Positions 12,501-24,988 are shown, counted from the first letter of the stretch. The stretch is 64,000 bases of DNA from Knoxdaviesia capensis (GCA_001510575.1 LNGK01000007.1:2288151-2352150); one strand, 5' to 3'. The notes: generated by a model from the sequence alone, not told the origin. A program made the numbers and translations.

Positions 12501-13773
12501 AGTTAGACGTAGGCGGGGTGGTGCTAAGCGAGTTCTGGTCGTAGCCCTGTCCGTCGATGGCGGGGGAAGCACCGATGGCGGTGTTGAAATTGTTGCTGGG
12601 GGCATCCTCGTGGATTTCAAAAGAACTGCGGCCAGTGCCGGCGGAGAACGGGGCAAACGAAGGCATCGTTGAGCTGGGAGGAGTGGTGGACATGCCGGGT
12701 GCGGCTCCGGCGGGAGTCGCAGGCGGGGCCGTCGATTGAAGGAGGGTTTGCTCAAAAGCCATCAGGTCGGGAGAAAGAGGAGCGCCGGAGCCGGAGCCCA
12801 AGCCGCCCAGGCTCGAAAATCCGTGAAGACTTCTACGCTTCGCAACGGGACTTCCAAGAGAGGCCGGATCCAGATCCATCATGACATCCGGTCGCTTCAA
12901 CCCGCCTGAAGCACTTCCAGGAATCAGCTCCAGACTGCCGTCGGCACCACGGAAAAAGAGAGAAGAGGTCGAAGGTGAGTGGGACGACCCCGAGATATCG
13001 ATGTGAAGGCTATGTCGAGAAGGCTTATTGAGGGAGTTTGAAGGAGAGAAAGGCGAAGAAGATCGGTTTGAGGGCAGTGGCATAAGGTTTTCTTGGGCGG
13101 GCGCGTCGAATGTTACTGTGACCGAGGAGGTAAATGATGATGTCGAGGTTTCCGCGGCTGCCGTTGAGCTAAGCGGATGCTGTGTAGCAGCAGCGCCTTT
13201 CGACGATGCCGAAGACAACGAGGACGGGGCAGAGTTTCCAGAATCGGTTGATTCAGACAAGCCGCGCCGCAGCGGCGACTTGGGAGACGAGCGGTGTCGT
13301 AGAAGTGGTCGTGAGGGAGAAGCAGCCAAGGACCTAGAGGACTTTGCCGATCTTAACGACAGCTTCAGACTAGATCGCACGGGGGTCGAGAATGGCGAGT
13401 GTCCCAGCGATTGGAAGAGGTATTTCGACGGGTTTGTCTCGGTGGCGGAAACGTGGTGCGGATCCAGCACCGAGGTAGAAGAAGGTCGCGGCGGTGTCGA
13501 GCGAGATGGCGTATGAGCGGCCAAAGCAGCCTGAGCAGCGTGAAGATCGGATTCGGTAAAGGCGGGAGTGTATCGTTGACACGGGGATTGAGGGCTTGGA
13601 GAGTGAGAAGATCTCGCAGATTCCAAGGCCAGAGCACTAGTGACAGAAAATTTGGAGGGTGATCGGGAAAGAGATCTTCTGAGACTGTGGACAGCAGAAG
13701 AAACATCAACATGGTGGACATGTGTAGGAGACGGCAAGGCCAAGGTGCCACCACCAGAATTTGAGAAGGCCAT
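9544..13773 (-). CDS. Wee1-type mitotic inhibitor kinase (AnkA/Swe1 family), 1379 aa, 2 exons
   Basis: Wee1 phosphorylates the inhibitory tyrosine of Cdk1 and delays mitotic entry. About 1000 N-terminal residues are Ser/Pro-rich and probably phosphoregulated. The kinase domain follows: glycine loop GSGEFSTVY, ATP lysine K1051 in FAVKKS, catalytic loop HLDLKPANI (D1148), DFG at D1166 and the Wee1-typical GDREYIGPEIL. Exon 1 is 13773-10372 and exon 2 is 10281-9544. The 90-nt intron has GTATGT, branch point ATACTAATC and acceptor TGTAG, and interrupts the domain just before the catalytic loop. The start MAFSNSGGGTLALPSP was chosen as the first residue of plausible coding composition; the frame stays open a further 97 codons upstream to 14064, in sequence that looks like a leader. 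The gene faces a 7.9 kb gene-free region. Confidence 0.9.
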
Positions 13774-15593
13774 TTTGTGTGTTTTCCTGTGTGGGGCTTT
13801 TTTTTTCCAAACAAAAGAAAAACAAAAAAATGAAGATTTGGTAGGAAAATATTGTGCTTGCTTTTTATAAGCAAACGTTGCCTGAGGTGCGTCTTGAAAA
13901 TCTTCTCGTATATGTCGAAGCTTTTTCAAAGACGGCCCAAGACCAAGAAGGCAAACAAACACAACAGGAGGCAGTTGTGCTTGGTATATAAGGATCTTGC
14001 TCTTTCTTTTGGGGGGTGAGTCAAATGAAAGACAAAAGGAATACTTCAGGCCCAACACAAGCAAGGCTAGGAGATATTAGGATCAGGCGTGTCAGACAGA
14101 GTCAAAGGAGGGAAGAGAAGGACAGGACCAGATAGAAATGTCGAATATAAGTGAAAAAAGGGTAAGAGCTGATATCAAGATAAGATCTAGAGACGATCAT
14201 AGAGTTAGATAAACCGGGAAGGCAAGTGCTATAGCCAGTATGGTGGTTGTATGAAAAAAGAGGCTTACTCTTTATCTTTGTGATGCTATATAATCACACA
14301 AACTCTGGATGTGTGGGAAAAGAAGCCGAAGTCGTTGTCTTCGGGATCGTAAGGCTTTCTGGCCAGGCAGAAGCAGTCAAGGAGAGCCACAAGCACACAG
14401 AAACACACTCTCATACACCCTCTCTTCAGGTCATCACTCGGTGGATGGAAGGGGTTACTTGGACATCATGAGAGTGGTCTGCCGGCACCCAGGAAGCCCT
14501 AAGATGGCCAGGCTTGGGAGGCGATATCACGCGAGCGAGGCCAGAGGAGGACGTGACAGTGATGGATGGATGTCGTGATCTTCGGTGAGCAGGCGCACTT
14601 GTGTGGGTGAGTTTAGGCGTCGCGAACAAGGAGTGCGACGTGACCAGGTGGTAGCAGAATCCCAAGAGAGGCTTCGTGAACAGGTGAATATGGTTGCGAC
14701 AGACGATGTGACTCTGTTATTTTGAGGCTGGCAGGATGCGACTGATATCACGATACTTCGACACGGCAAGTTCGGTGGTCTGAAGTGGACTGGCGGACGG
14801 ACGGTCGGAAGGAACGCAAGATTATCGCAAGAGGGTGGATTTGTGGTAAGAGGCGAAGATAAGCAGGATACAAGACGTGTATGGTATAAGTTGAGCAGAT
14901 TTGGAAAGGTCGTGAAGTCAAAAAATGAGAGACGGTCGCAGGATTCAGCAGAGATAGAGATCAGAAAGATGACGGTATACAGGTACGAGATATTGAATGG
15001 AAAAAAGGATGAAGAAAAAAAGAAGTAAAGGGACGTAAGAAGAGAAAGAAAGAAAGGAAGAAGTTGAAGGAGGAAGAGAAGACTCGGGTATGATCAAGAG
15101 AGGAAGAGAGGAGGGGGGGTGAAGAAACAAAAAAAGGGAAGGGAAGGGAAGGAAGAGGAAACGATGGCAAAAAGAGGTAAGGACGAAGAGAGGAAGAGAG
15201 AAGGGACGAAAGTGGATTATGTCAATGGAAGGAAGTGGGTGGTGGATGTACCTGTACCGACAAGTAGGGTTTTGGGGGGCGGAAGGGGGGCAAAATGCGG
15301 TGCGGAAGGTGTGGAAGGTGCCTGTCCAGATGACTGTGCGTGGGTGGGCAAGTGACACGCAGAGTTGTGGTTCGCTCCTGCCAGGGGAGGGCCGGGTTCC
15401 TTTTCTGGGTGTGTTTTTTTGCCTCCGCTCCTTCTCGCTCTGCCCGTCTTTTTTTTTCTCTCTATTTTTTCTTTCTTTTTTAATGTTTTTACACTGTACT
15501 GTACTAGGAAGGAAGAGGGGGGAATGGAGAGAGTGCGGGAAGGAGCGAGGGACCACAGGCGGAACAGAGCACTGGCCATACAGATTCCTGGAC

Positions 15594-15598
<5 letters not shown>

Positions 15599-15627
<29 letters not shown>
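15599..15627. repeat. (GA)n microsatellite
   Basis: About fourteen uninterrupted GA dinucleotides lie in the gene-free region upstream of Wee1. Such runs are common in fungal promoters; here the nearest start codon is 1.8 kb away. Confidence 0.9.
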
Positions 15628-15628
<1 letters not shown>

Positions 15629-17797
15629 AGGAGCCACAACGACACGTGCGATCTACGTGTTCTCGCTCGTCGCGGTGCCCACAACGTACAGCGCACGACT
15701 GACTCCATTCAGGTGGGTGCATTCTCCACCAGATACGTGGTTGGGGCTTAGACGGTGAGCAGAGCGAGCCTGAAGTGCTGCTTTTACATGTACATTGAGG
15801 AGGGGGGCAATTGGCGAAAGCTGTCGGGACAGTTCTCTCGCCCGCGATGCGCACGTCCAGCTCCCGACATTCACAGATATCAACAACACACAAGGTGGGA
15901 AGTGGCGACCCTGGCCTCAGGCGCTGGCAGGGACAGGCTCCAGGATTTGGGGTTATATTGAGCACAGAAGGCAGGAGCAGGTGCCGGAGGGCAGGGGAAG
16001 GGGAAGGAAGGAACAAGAATGCAGAAGGGGAAAAGAATGGCAAGAGCCAAAAAGGAAACCCAAAAAAAAAAGTGCGTCGTCCTTTGTTTACTTACTTACC
16101 CGATTGGGAAAGGTGGCATCGCGTCAAGGTCGCGTTTGGCGCGTCGGTGTTTTTTTTTTTTTTTTTGGTGCCTTAAAAAACCAATGGAGGCGGCTTGTGT
16201 GTGAATGGCCGCATTGGCGGTGTGTCTGTGCACTATAGGAGCAGGAGGAGGAGGTACTTGGGCATGAACAGTCTGTACTGTCCAGGTACCTGCACACTCT
16301 GTAACTGGCCAGCCACTCGATTGTAACCTTCTGTAACTTTTGTTTGGGCTTTTGTCTCTCCAGCCTATGAAGTGAGGGCTGGTGGCAGATCTTCACCAGG
16401 CGCGAGTTGGAAGATGTTGTTGTCTCCAGCACAGCTGTGGCGTCCCAAGTACCGGGACAGTGTGAATTGGGCTTTTTCCGTTTTCGTCTGAACTTTTTAT
16501 GTGTCCGGTACTCTGATATCACGGTCACAGACGACTCACACTGGTTCACGGTTTCTCTTCGCCTCATCCGCAGCCTCGCTGTGTCCGTTCACACACACAC
16601 GCACAATAAACAACCCGCACATGTATCACAAGGGCTTTGTCTCTCTCAATGGGGGTTTTTCTTTTTCTCCTCTTCCCCTTTGCCGTGCATGTGCGTTGTT
16701 GTCGACCCATCCGGTGTCCACCAGGGCTTGTTGAGGTTCCTTTTTTTCTCTCTTTTTTTTTCCTTTGCAGGTTGGCGGCAGATACCCCTCTCCGACTTGC
16801 TTATAAGTGTAATAGTACTACGTAGATGCAGTCAGAATGAATGCACAGCCTTGCCACCGTTTGTCCCCCTTTGCCCCTCCCTACATGCAGCAGAAGTCTC
16901 AGTTCAAAACAGGCCCGGCGTCTGTGGGTTGCGTCCCTATGATATCAGCATCACGGCCGTCTCCGTCTCCTATATATCGAACAGCCAGGCCGGACCTGTT
17001 CGGTGTGGCCGCGTCGCTCTGCAGCACCGGTGTTTCGTGTTCTCACTCCTCCATGAGCGTTGGCGACTTTCCCCCACAGTCTCCTGCAGCTTACACGTCC
17101 GTCCGTCGGTTCGCTGGGGGTTTTCTTTTGCTTTTTTTTTTTTGTTGAACGGTGCATATGGATGTGGACTCTCGCCCCGCCGTCCAGAGCGGGCTCCTTC
17201 GCTTCTTTTTTTTTGTCTGAGTGGTTGGTGTCTCCCTTTCTCCTGCGTCGTGCGCTGGAGGGCGGAGTAAGTAGTCAAGAAAAAGAACCCCGTAAACACA
17301 TATGCAGGTCGGCAAAGAGGACTGCCTGGCTGACTTTGCGGTGAGAGACACGAAGCGGGGGTGAAAAAGCCCCGGAAGCAAAGAAAAAAGAGACAGAGTT
17401 AGAGAGAAAGACGACGGACAGGCTCTGGCGGTCCGGCAAGGGAGTCACGCTGGTTTCTGGCGGTCTGGTGCACGGCGCTGTTGATTGGCTGCGGTGTGTC
17501 TCTTGCTCCCTGCAGCGCTTCCTTCTCTTTTTTTTTCTGTTCAACTCGTGCATCTGCATGCCTGACCCGGAATGTATTGGACTGGACGAAAAGGCAGGAA
17601 GCAACGGAGCAGTTTCAGGCGTGTATGTACAGTACTGCATATGACCAGACAGTAAGTACCGGATGCGTTCCACAGGTCCCGCGGGAAGGAACGCCGCATC
17701 GCCACACTATTGCCTTCCGTATAACCCTAACAAGATCCAAGGATCACGGGTTGGAGCCTCTTGTCCGTGGCAGCCGAGCTCGCGTGAATAGTAACGT

Positions 17798-17827
17798 CCA
17801 GCCAGCCAGCCAGCCAGCCAGCCAGCC
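17798..17827. repeat. (CCAG)n tetranucleotide repeat
   Basis: Seven tandem copies of CCAG with no interruption lie in non-coding sequence upstream of Wee1. Confidence 0.9.
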
Positions 17828-19205
17828 GTTCTTAGTCGGGGGCTTCGTGTGGCTGGCGGTGTGTGGCTACATACAGTACAGTGTGGCGGGCTTTTCGCTT
17901 GCTGTCTCCCCCGCCTGCTAAGATAGAGGCAGCCGTGAGGGACGGGATCCCCAATCGATTGCTGGGTTTGGACAGACCTGCCGTGATCTTCGGTATTATT
18001 TCTCCTCAGGTCGGGTCAGGGTCCAGCGTACTGTTCCAAAGGAGCGCTGAAACCCGCCCCGGGCCTATATCACCAACCCTGGTGTGCCTCTTTTGGGGGG
18101 AGGGTTCACGACCACCCTGTTTGTGTATATTGAGTGATAGAGCAAGCAGGTATCTGACATATGCCGTGCTATTCTGCTTGCTCCCTTTGGTGATTGATTT
18201 CCTAGGGGGTTTTCTTTCTCTGAATTCTATCCCAGTCCCAACACCTCGCTCGCTCGTCTCTCTCTCCCTGAAAGCCCGGCAAGCCAGCCTGGTTCCCCTT
18301 AGACCGCCGTCGATTCTCAGCCCACGGGTACATATCAGTTAGCATTGATGATGCGATCTTGTGACATGTTGCACTTCTTACTCCAGGCGAGGCAGAGAGT
18401 CGAAAGCCAGAGATCACACACCGCACCGCATTCACTCAGTATAGCCCGTCCTCCTTACATCCTGCAGCATGCAAGCTAACTCCCACCAGAGAACTCCCAC
18501 TGTCAGGCCCTCGTCACAGCTCCATGTCCACTGGTCCCCCTTACCTGGCTCACACACCTGGACTAAGGGGGTGGTGGGCGGCTTTGGCCTTGACCCTTTT
18601 TTTTTCCTTTTTTTTAGGTGAATTTCTTTCCCAGCTAAAACATCCTTGCCTCTTATCCTCCTCCATGCCTACCCACCATTCGGCGCTGTAACCGAGAGAG
18701 CGAGAGATCTGTTTGCCTGCTGGGACCCTCGGTGGTGCTCTCTTTCTATCGATATACGGATACGTAGCCGAAGCCGGTGTTTGGGGCGGCTCCTAGTGTC
18801 CTATGTAGCGTAGCGTAGATCGGTTTTGGGGGGGGAGGTCTATTATAGTCGGATCGCGCATTCTTGCGTGTTGTTGGTGTGAGGGAGGGAGAGCTGTCAC
18901 TGCTAGTATTTGGCGATCTATTGCCACCTGTAAGGAAACAAAACACAGATATACCACTTCAAGCTTCTCTGTGTGTGTGGTCCTCACGTACGAGGACACC
19001 CTATCTTCACAGAACGGAGAGATCTGCACTGTAAACAACACAAACACCCAAACGCGTTCAAACCCACCCCTGGCCACAGGTCAACGTCCGTGGGAGATTG
19101 AAGAACAGTGAACTTAGAACACCAACGTTCGCCGACGATCCCAACCCTCAGCCTGCCGACACACGCACCTGAAGTGATAACTAACACATCTGTCCCAGCG
19201 CCTCC

Positions 19206-19254
19206 AAAAGAAAAAAAGAAAGAAAAGAAAGAAAAGAAAAAAGAGAAAAAAAAA
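19206..19254. repeat. AAAG-rich purine tract
   Basis: An imperfect AAAG/AAAAG tract of about 50 nt has all purines on the + strand. A second, shorter GAAA run lies at about 19790-19813. Confidence 0.8.
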
Positions 19255-21695
19255 CCAGGGTTCACTCCTCCCACGTCCGTTCACCAATTTTCATCGATAC
19301 GAGAGCTGTAACTATGTATAGCAACAGACAGTTCAGAACGGCAGGAGGAGAAGCTTAGTTGCTCGCGACTTTACCCACCAACTCGTGCTAGGTCAGCTTC
19401 GCCTCCCTCAGATCGGAGGCAAACGCCGCGCGCGCGCGCGCCCCCGGCGCCGTCTGGTCCCGGCGGCGCCTCGCTCAGACACACGAGAAAAGCGCCATCT
19501 GTGGTTCTCACACGTACAGTACAACCAGGCTCGTATAGGATTCACACACAAAGGCCGCCTCAAACAGCGCCCCGCGGGAGAGCTGGTTACAGGTCCAGCT
19601 CGTGGTCGAGAGTCCTGCTCGGCCTGCCAGTAGATGCAGAACTCTCAGTGGGACTGGGGCAAAGAGAGACAGACACGTAAAGAAGAGGCCATGGGAGAAT
19701 CAAAACAAACCGGGGTCTGTGTGTCCCCGGTGCATCCAGGACGTGTAGGTATCAATTTCGCCGAAGAATATAACGACGCAGGACAAAGGAAAGAAAGAAA
19801 GAAAGAAAGAAAGCCGCATGAACGGTGTATTTCGCTATTTCCACCTGTAATTTTTTGGGATATGGTACGTCCCCCGGCAAATCGTCTTCCTTATTGCTTT
19901 TCAGGGACCCTGGTCTAGACTGGACGACGGTGTTTAACCTTTTTTTAATATTATGCCAATTAATTACTTCCAATTTCCCAACACACCGGGAAAGCAAATC
20001 AACAACAACCTTCTCGTGCTTTTTGGCTGTTTGTTACTTGGAGTAAAATGAAATAAAATGAGGAAGAGGTATTAAAAAACTATATATATTTATAATAGAA
20101 GAAAAATCTCCGGCTCGGTGCCCCGGGTATAAGTCTCTGCCAGAGAACAGGAAAAGAAACACAAAAACAACAGAGGGAAAGTCGCCATACAGACAGAGAA
20201 AGGACTGAGTCGCAATCTAACCCTTGAGGGTCCAGTGGTGAATTACTCAATTACTCGGACCCAGACAATCATTCCGGAACGACGACCGGCATTACGTACC
20301 TCTGCCTGTTGCTCTGTCTTTCTGTCTGGCGGAGCCTTGGACCCTGATTCGGTCTCTTCCATCTTGTCTTCAACAGCTTGGTTTACCCGTATTCGCCGCA
20401 CCCCAGAAGAGCCCACGACGAGCGGAAGAAGAAAAAAAAGTCCGGGGGAAATTTGCCCGTCAATGCCGCGATATTACTTCTTCATGCGCCCGCGCCGGGT
20501 GATTTGTTTACGTTCTTCTCTGCTCTTTCTTTGGGGCCGGCTCGCTCGGACTCGTGGAAAACTTTTCGTTCTTTTTGGGTTCTTCTGCGCTCTTTGATCC
20601 CTGGCCCTGTAGCAGGAAACCTGTCATGACATCTTGAGATGAGATGAGAGAAAGAGCTCGCATGCTGTATGTACTGTAGATCCCAAATCCACCTGTCCGT
20701 CAGGGACCGTCGTCGTTCTGTTCGGTCTGTTCTGCTCCTTGGCCCTGGAAGGGAAGCGATCGAACGCAGGTAATTTACCCAAGATCCCGCCCTGGAGGCT
20801 GTTCTTTTCTTCTTTTCTAAAATTGGCGATGGTGTTCTATGCAGCCACTTTCGCTTGTAAGATTGCACTTCGGGGTTCCTCTCAAAGGGAGACCTGGAAG
20901 GTAATGAATGTTGTGTGCCGCACATATGTAAAACGCTCGTGTAAGTGAAGTGGGTGAAACCCGCGATTGATAACACAACCCTAACCCTACACCCAAAACA
21001 ATGCGCCTAGGGTTCACAAACCCCCCCTTTCGATCCTGTGATATTTCCACCAACATTGCATCCCTCTCCCAGGGACAAAACATCCCCTTAGAGAAGGGGA
21101 GCTGAGTCTGTACCTATTTTTGCACCTGTTTAACGCTGCATGTACAATACATCTCCAGAATCGAATTTTTCAGATCCCCTAAACTCCTCATTGCTTGCCC
21201 CTTATGAAGGGCCAGAGAAAAGAGGGTTGATTGTGATTTCCACCAAACCGGAAATATCGGCGCCAATGCATACCAGATCAAAACCAAGACGAGATACAGG
21301 GAAAAATGGCATCAAAGGAGACACAGAACTGGCAAAGAGAGAAACCCAGGGTATAGGGATACCTCAAGACAAGAGGAAGGGAATGGATATTGACTGAGGA
21401 ACCGAACAAGAACTCCGACATTTCCAAAGCACCAGGGAACCAGACACCGGAACAAGAAAGCAGAAAACCACCGAGACCTTCCAAAAAGAGAGAAAAAAGA
21501 CGAAAGAAAACCCTATCCGATTATTTTTTGTTCTAGCCACATTTTGAGAGGAAAAATAAAAAAGCTACCCTTTTCATTACGCATAAGACACATTATCTAG
21601 AGGGAATCCTCCCCAGGGGGAGAACCATTATGAGCAGATCTCACAGTAGGGAGGATCCGAGAAAACCGGGGATAGGGAGCAGACAAGAGACGCTA

Positions 21696-24106
21696 TCACA
21701 GCCGCTCGCGGATCCACTGGCTCCACGTGCCCAGATCCTCCAGGACCTGCAGCACGCGGCCCAGGCTCTGCGGATCGGCCATGACGCCGCGTCCACAGAA
21801 CGCCGGGCGGCCGGGCCCGACCAGCGGCGCGGGCTCCGCCTGGTGGGTGGGATACACCACGTTCTGCTCAATCACCTCGACGTGCGCGTTGCTGCGGATC
21901 TCCAGCGTGATGTCCGCCGTCTTCACCGGCGAGCCGGCGGCCGGGTCGACGCTCATCGGGAACGTCACCTGCAGCCGCGGGAACGGCATCATGGTCACCG
22001 TGACGTCCAGGCGCGCGCGCGGCGTCTTAAGCGCGTCGGCGGGCGTGTTCGTGCGCGACCGCGTCGCCGACGTTGGCGCCGAGGGCTGGCCGCCGTCATC
22101 GCTATCCTCGCTGTCCGAGTCGTGGATGGTGATGGCGTCGGCGGCCGTGCCGGACGTGGCCGACTCGCCGACGTCGCGCGTGTACACCTGCTTAAGTGTG
22201 CCGTACGCGGCCATGTCGCGCGGCGAGATGGGGAACGGCGGCGACGACGGCAGCGTGGACATCGAGAAGGTGCTGGGCGCGCCGGGGCCGACCCCGCCGC
22301 CGCTGCTTTCGGTGGCGTTGGGGAAGGTGTTGGCCAGCACCGAGGCCAGGAACGCGTACTGCCGCAGCGTCGGGAGCGCCGTGAGCAACTGCTTAGGATG
22401 CGAGAACGGGAGCTCGGTCAGCGTTTGGCCGTATACCGGCTTGTAGACAAACAGCTCGCTATCACACTCCAGCGGGGGAGCGGGGTTGCCGTCTGGGCCC
22501 GGGGCGCTGGCCTCGAGCATGCGGGTGCTGTGGATGACGCGCGGCTCGCCGGGGTCATGCGCGTGGCCCGGCGGCAGCGGGAAGATCAGGCTGTCGTAGG
22601 TGGGCAGCGACATGAACGTCGGCACGGGGGCCTCGACCAGCGCGAGCAGCTGAATCCACACCGTATGCGGCACGAACACGCACGGGTCTAGCACCGCCTT
22701 GAAGATGACCTGGGGCACGGTCTTAACGGCCTCCATGCCTCCGTTGTCGATGCCGTCGGCCATCGGCGCTGCAACCATGGTGGGCGGCGGCTCGAGCCAC
22801 TCGATGTCCGCGCGGGTGTCGCCAAGCTCCAGCGGGGTGAGCTTGGCGATTTCCGGGCCGATCCAGTGCTGCGACACGCGCATCGGCGGGTACATGAGGT
22901 CGCCCTGCGCGGCACACACCACCACCAGCGACCACGTGGTGTCGTGCTCTTCAGCATAGCGTTGGGTGTCGGGCGTCTCGGGCGGCGCCAGGCGGTGTTC
23001 GGTCCAATATTCAATGGCTAGGCCAATGCGGTTACGGCCGTGCATGCGCGGGTAGCCGTTCTTGGTGCACATGACATCGTTGATCAAGAGGGCCTCCGCC
23101 CGGCCCGGCAGGGCTTCATGGCGTGCATGCTGGAGATCCCAGAGATAGAGCTGTTCAAGGCCGGTGTAGATACCGGCCAGCGCCTCCTGGCAGTCCAGGC
23201 CCGGGATGATGCTCAGGCGGTCCAGAACGGCCAACATTTCCAAGTGCACCGCAAACTTATCGAGGGTCTTGGTTAACGGGCTCTGGTTCGGGGCCAGTTG
23301 GAGGTCCTTGAGCAAGATCGCTGCCGCGCGGTCCACGTGGGTAGTAGCCACGGGAGTCGATTCGGGGAACGACAGAGAGACTTTCTGCACGATGTTGTTC
23401 TCAAAGACGACGTCGATGTTGAGAGCCTTGCCCGCCACGATGAGCGTCTTCAGTCCGGCAGTGTAGTCCCAGATGCAATCAAGTCCGGTTCGAAGAACAA
23501 GTCTCTCCAGGCCGGCCTCGCTGACTATGCCTTTCTTCTTCTAAAGACAGCAAGTAGTGGATCGCGTTAGCAAAGTGTGTCTGTATGTGTGTGTATGTGT
23601 GTGTATGTGTGTGTATGTGTGTGTATGTGTGTGTATGTGTGTGTATGTGTGTGTATGTGTGTGTATGTGTGTGTGTGTGTGTGCGCGCGAGGCGAAACAG
23701 CTCGACGATCACCTACGCTGAGAATCTCTATGACAGCACCAATGCGCTTGAGCGCGTCATCTTCGCCGGTCAAGCTGATGCCCCCCAGGCCCGGCACAAG
23801 CCCCATATCCAGCGCGCTATTGAGCGCGCCCATCGCCATCGCGGTCGAGGGGCTGTCGAAGTTCATCGGGGGCGGGGGAGGAGCATGCAGGTTGCTGGCG
23901 GCGGTCGGGGTGAACTGGCCGCCGGTGGTGTGGCTCGTGGCGGGCGATTTGCGCGTGGCCTGCGGAGACGATCGGGGCCCGAGCGGCGAGAAGGCCGCGT
24001 GCGGCTGCGTCGAGAACGGCGTCGAGACCGGCGGCGTCGCGGCCGCGAACTGCGGCGTGCGACCCTGTTGCGACGCCGACCCCTTCCCCGGAGTCGGGGT
24101 CGCCAT
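21696..24106 (-). CDS. Mediator subunit 1 (Med1), 744 aa, 2 exons
   Basis: Med1 belongs to the middle module of Mediator, which links transcription factors to RNA polymerase II. The family is suggested by the N-terminal block ALKRIGAVIEILS, then KGIVSEAGLERLV, the ALNIDVVFENNIVQKVSLSF segment and NRIGLAIEYWTEHRLAP, which match the fungal Med1 layout. The first 90 residues are Ser/Pro/Thr-rich, and a Gly/Ser loop with an acidic patch (DSDSEDSDDGG) lies in the second half. Exon 1 is 24106-23717 and exon 2 is 23540-21696. The 176-nt intron (donor GTAGGT, branch GCTAAC, acceptor TTTAG) consists largely of a CA/TA microsatellite. If the intron is retained, the frame runs through the repeat and stops after 179 codons, so splicing is needed for a full product. 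Confidence 0.82.
23577..23684. repeat. 10-bp periodic TATGTGTGTG microsatellite in the Med1 intron
   Basis: About ten tandem copies of TATGTGTGTG end in a pure (TG)n and a short CG run. The array fills most of the only intron of the Med1 gene and is likely to vary in length between strains. Confidence 0.95.
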
Positions 24107-24640
24107 GGTGGGAAGCTAACAAGAAAATAAAACGACGAGAGACACAGGAGAAGAGGAAACGAGTGATGTGTGAGCTGTGGGTTATGAGAGGTTCATTGGG
24201 TTGAGGTTGCAGTCCCAGATTGACGAGAGAATAAAAGGAGGGTTAAGTTATGGAGGACGATTGAGTTGTGAAGTGGTGAAGCTTTGGCAAACAACCTGAG
24301 CAAACTTGAACTTAGAGCTAAAGGTGGTTTGCTGAAATAAAAATGGGCCCTTCTTAATCAGCTGTGGGCAACTTAGGGTATTTGATTAGGGTTGGACCCT
24401 TACTGTGATTGATTATCTTGGGCTTCAACCACCCACGACTTATCAAGGCTGTCAGTATCACACACACACGCACACACCAAAAACACCACCGCTCCGGTCC
24501 GTCACCCGATGTCCCGCCGCGGCTGCCAGCTGCCAACCCCTCCGGTAACCAACACAGCAACAACAACAACACCACTTGAGGATACCTTATAAGGGCCTTT
24601 GGAGTTGTTGACTTTCGCCGAGAAGGCGGCTGGGCAGTAC
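24107..24640. other. Med1 upstream region
   Basis: This is the promoter side of Med1. It contains a short A/C repeat (24460-24476) and no recognisable gene. Composition becomes less GC-rich towards the island that starts near 24.65 kb. Confidence 0.5.
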
Positions 24641-24651
24641 CCAGTTCAGGA

Positions 24652-24740
24652 CAAACTCGTGCATTTGGTGGAACGGTGATCGACCCTGCTTGACAACCGA
24701 CGAGTCGCGGGTTCGAATTCCCTCGGGGGATTTGGGATTT
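24652..24740 (+). repeat. tRNA-like / SINE-like element with A and B boxes
   Basis: TGGTGGAACGG at about 24666-24676 fits the pol III A box (TRGYNNARNNG). GGTTCGAATTCC at about 24711-24722 fits the B box with one extra base, at a tRNA-like spacing. The D arm can be partly folded, but I could not build an anticodon stem or a 7-bp acceptor stem, so it is not a functional tRNA as read. A decayed tRNA or tRNA-derived SINE head at the edge of the AT-rich island is the best reading. Confidence 0.35.
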
Positions 24741-24798
24741 TTCGAGACGGCCCGACGACAAAGAGATGTAGTCCTACCGAAGCTGGGCGGCGACCACC

Positions 24799-24818
24799 GG
24801 GGTCGAACCAGCGGATGA
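24799..24818 (-). promoter_or_regulatory. Second pol III B-box-like site, opposite strand
   Basis: The minus strand reads GCTGGTTCGACCCCGGT, a perfect GGTTCGANNCC B box in a T-arm that can pair five bases (with G-U). No acceptor partner for its 3' flank and no strong A box lie upstream on that strand. It is about 85 bp from the + strand B box, in opposite orientation. Confidence 0.3.
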
Positions 24819-24988
24819 ACTCTTTTTTGCATCCGGTTACTATATGGGATTACTATACGCGCATTATTCTTTTTGCTCGCGCACAATTTCTGGGGATTTG
24901 GCTTGAGACTTCTGGATTTCTGGCTTTCTGGATTTTTGGCTTCTGAATTTCTGAGCTAACAACAACTCCCTGACATCTGCCATGCTCA

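Larger units (their letters stand above)
13774..21695. other. 7.9 kb gene-free region upstream of Wee1
   Basis: No frame of more than about 100 codons has protein-like composition; the longest ones read through homopolymers and dinucleotide runs. The first 1-2 kb next to Wee1 probably holds its promoter and leader. The stretch contains purine-rich blocks (15000-15200), GA, CCAG and AAAG microsatellites, five copies of TACAGTAC or its complement, and a telomere-like AACCCTAACCCTA at 20977-20989. It may hold non-coding transcripts, but nothing in the sequence proves it. Confidence 0.5.

Noticed and set aside
16407..17270. 287-codon + strand frame upstream of Wee1
   Set aside because: It reads through poly-T and CT tracts (runs of Phe, Leu and Ser) and CA repeats, with no family resemblance.
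17738..17772. tRNA-like GGGTTGGAGCC on the + strand
   Set aside because: The B-box match is poor and there is no A box or foldable acceptor stem.
20977..20989. Telomere or subtelomere boundary
   Set aside because: There are only two repeat units, flanked by unique DNA and conserved genes, so it is not a chromosome end.
23567..23716. Thr/His repeat protein tail read through the Med1 microsatellite
   Set aside because: It is intron sequence. The splice sites at 23716 and 23541 join the two parts of Med1 exactly in frame.
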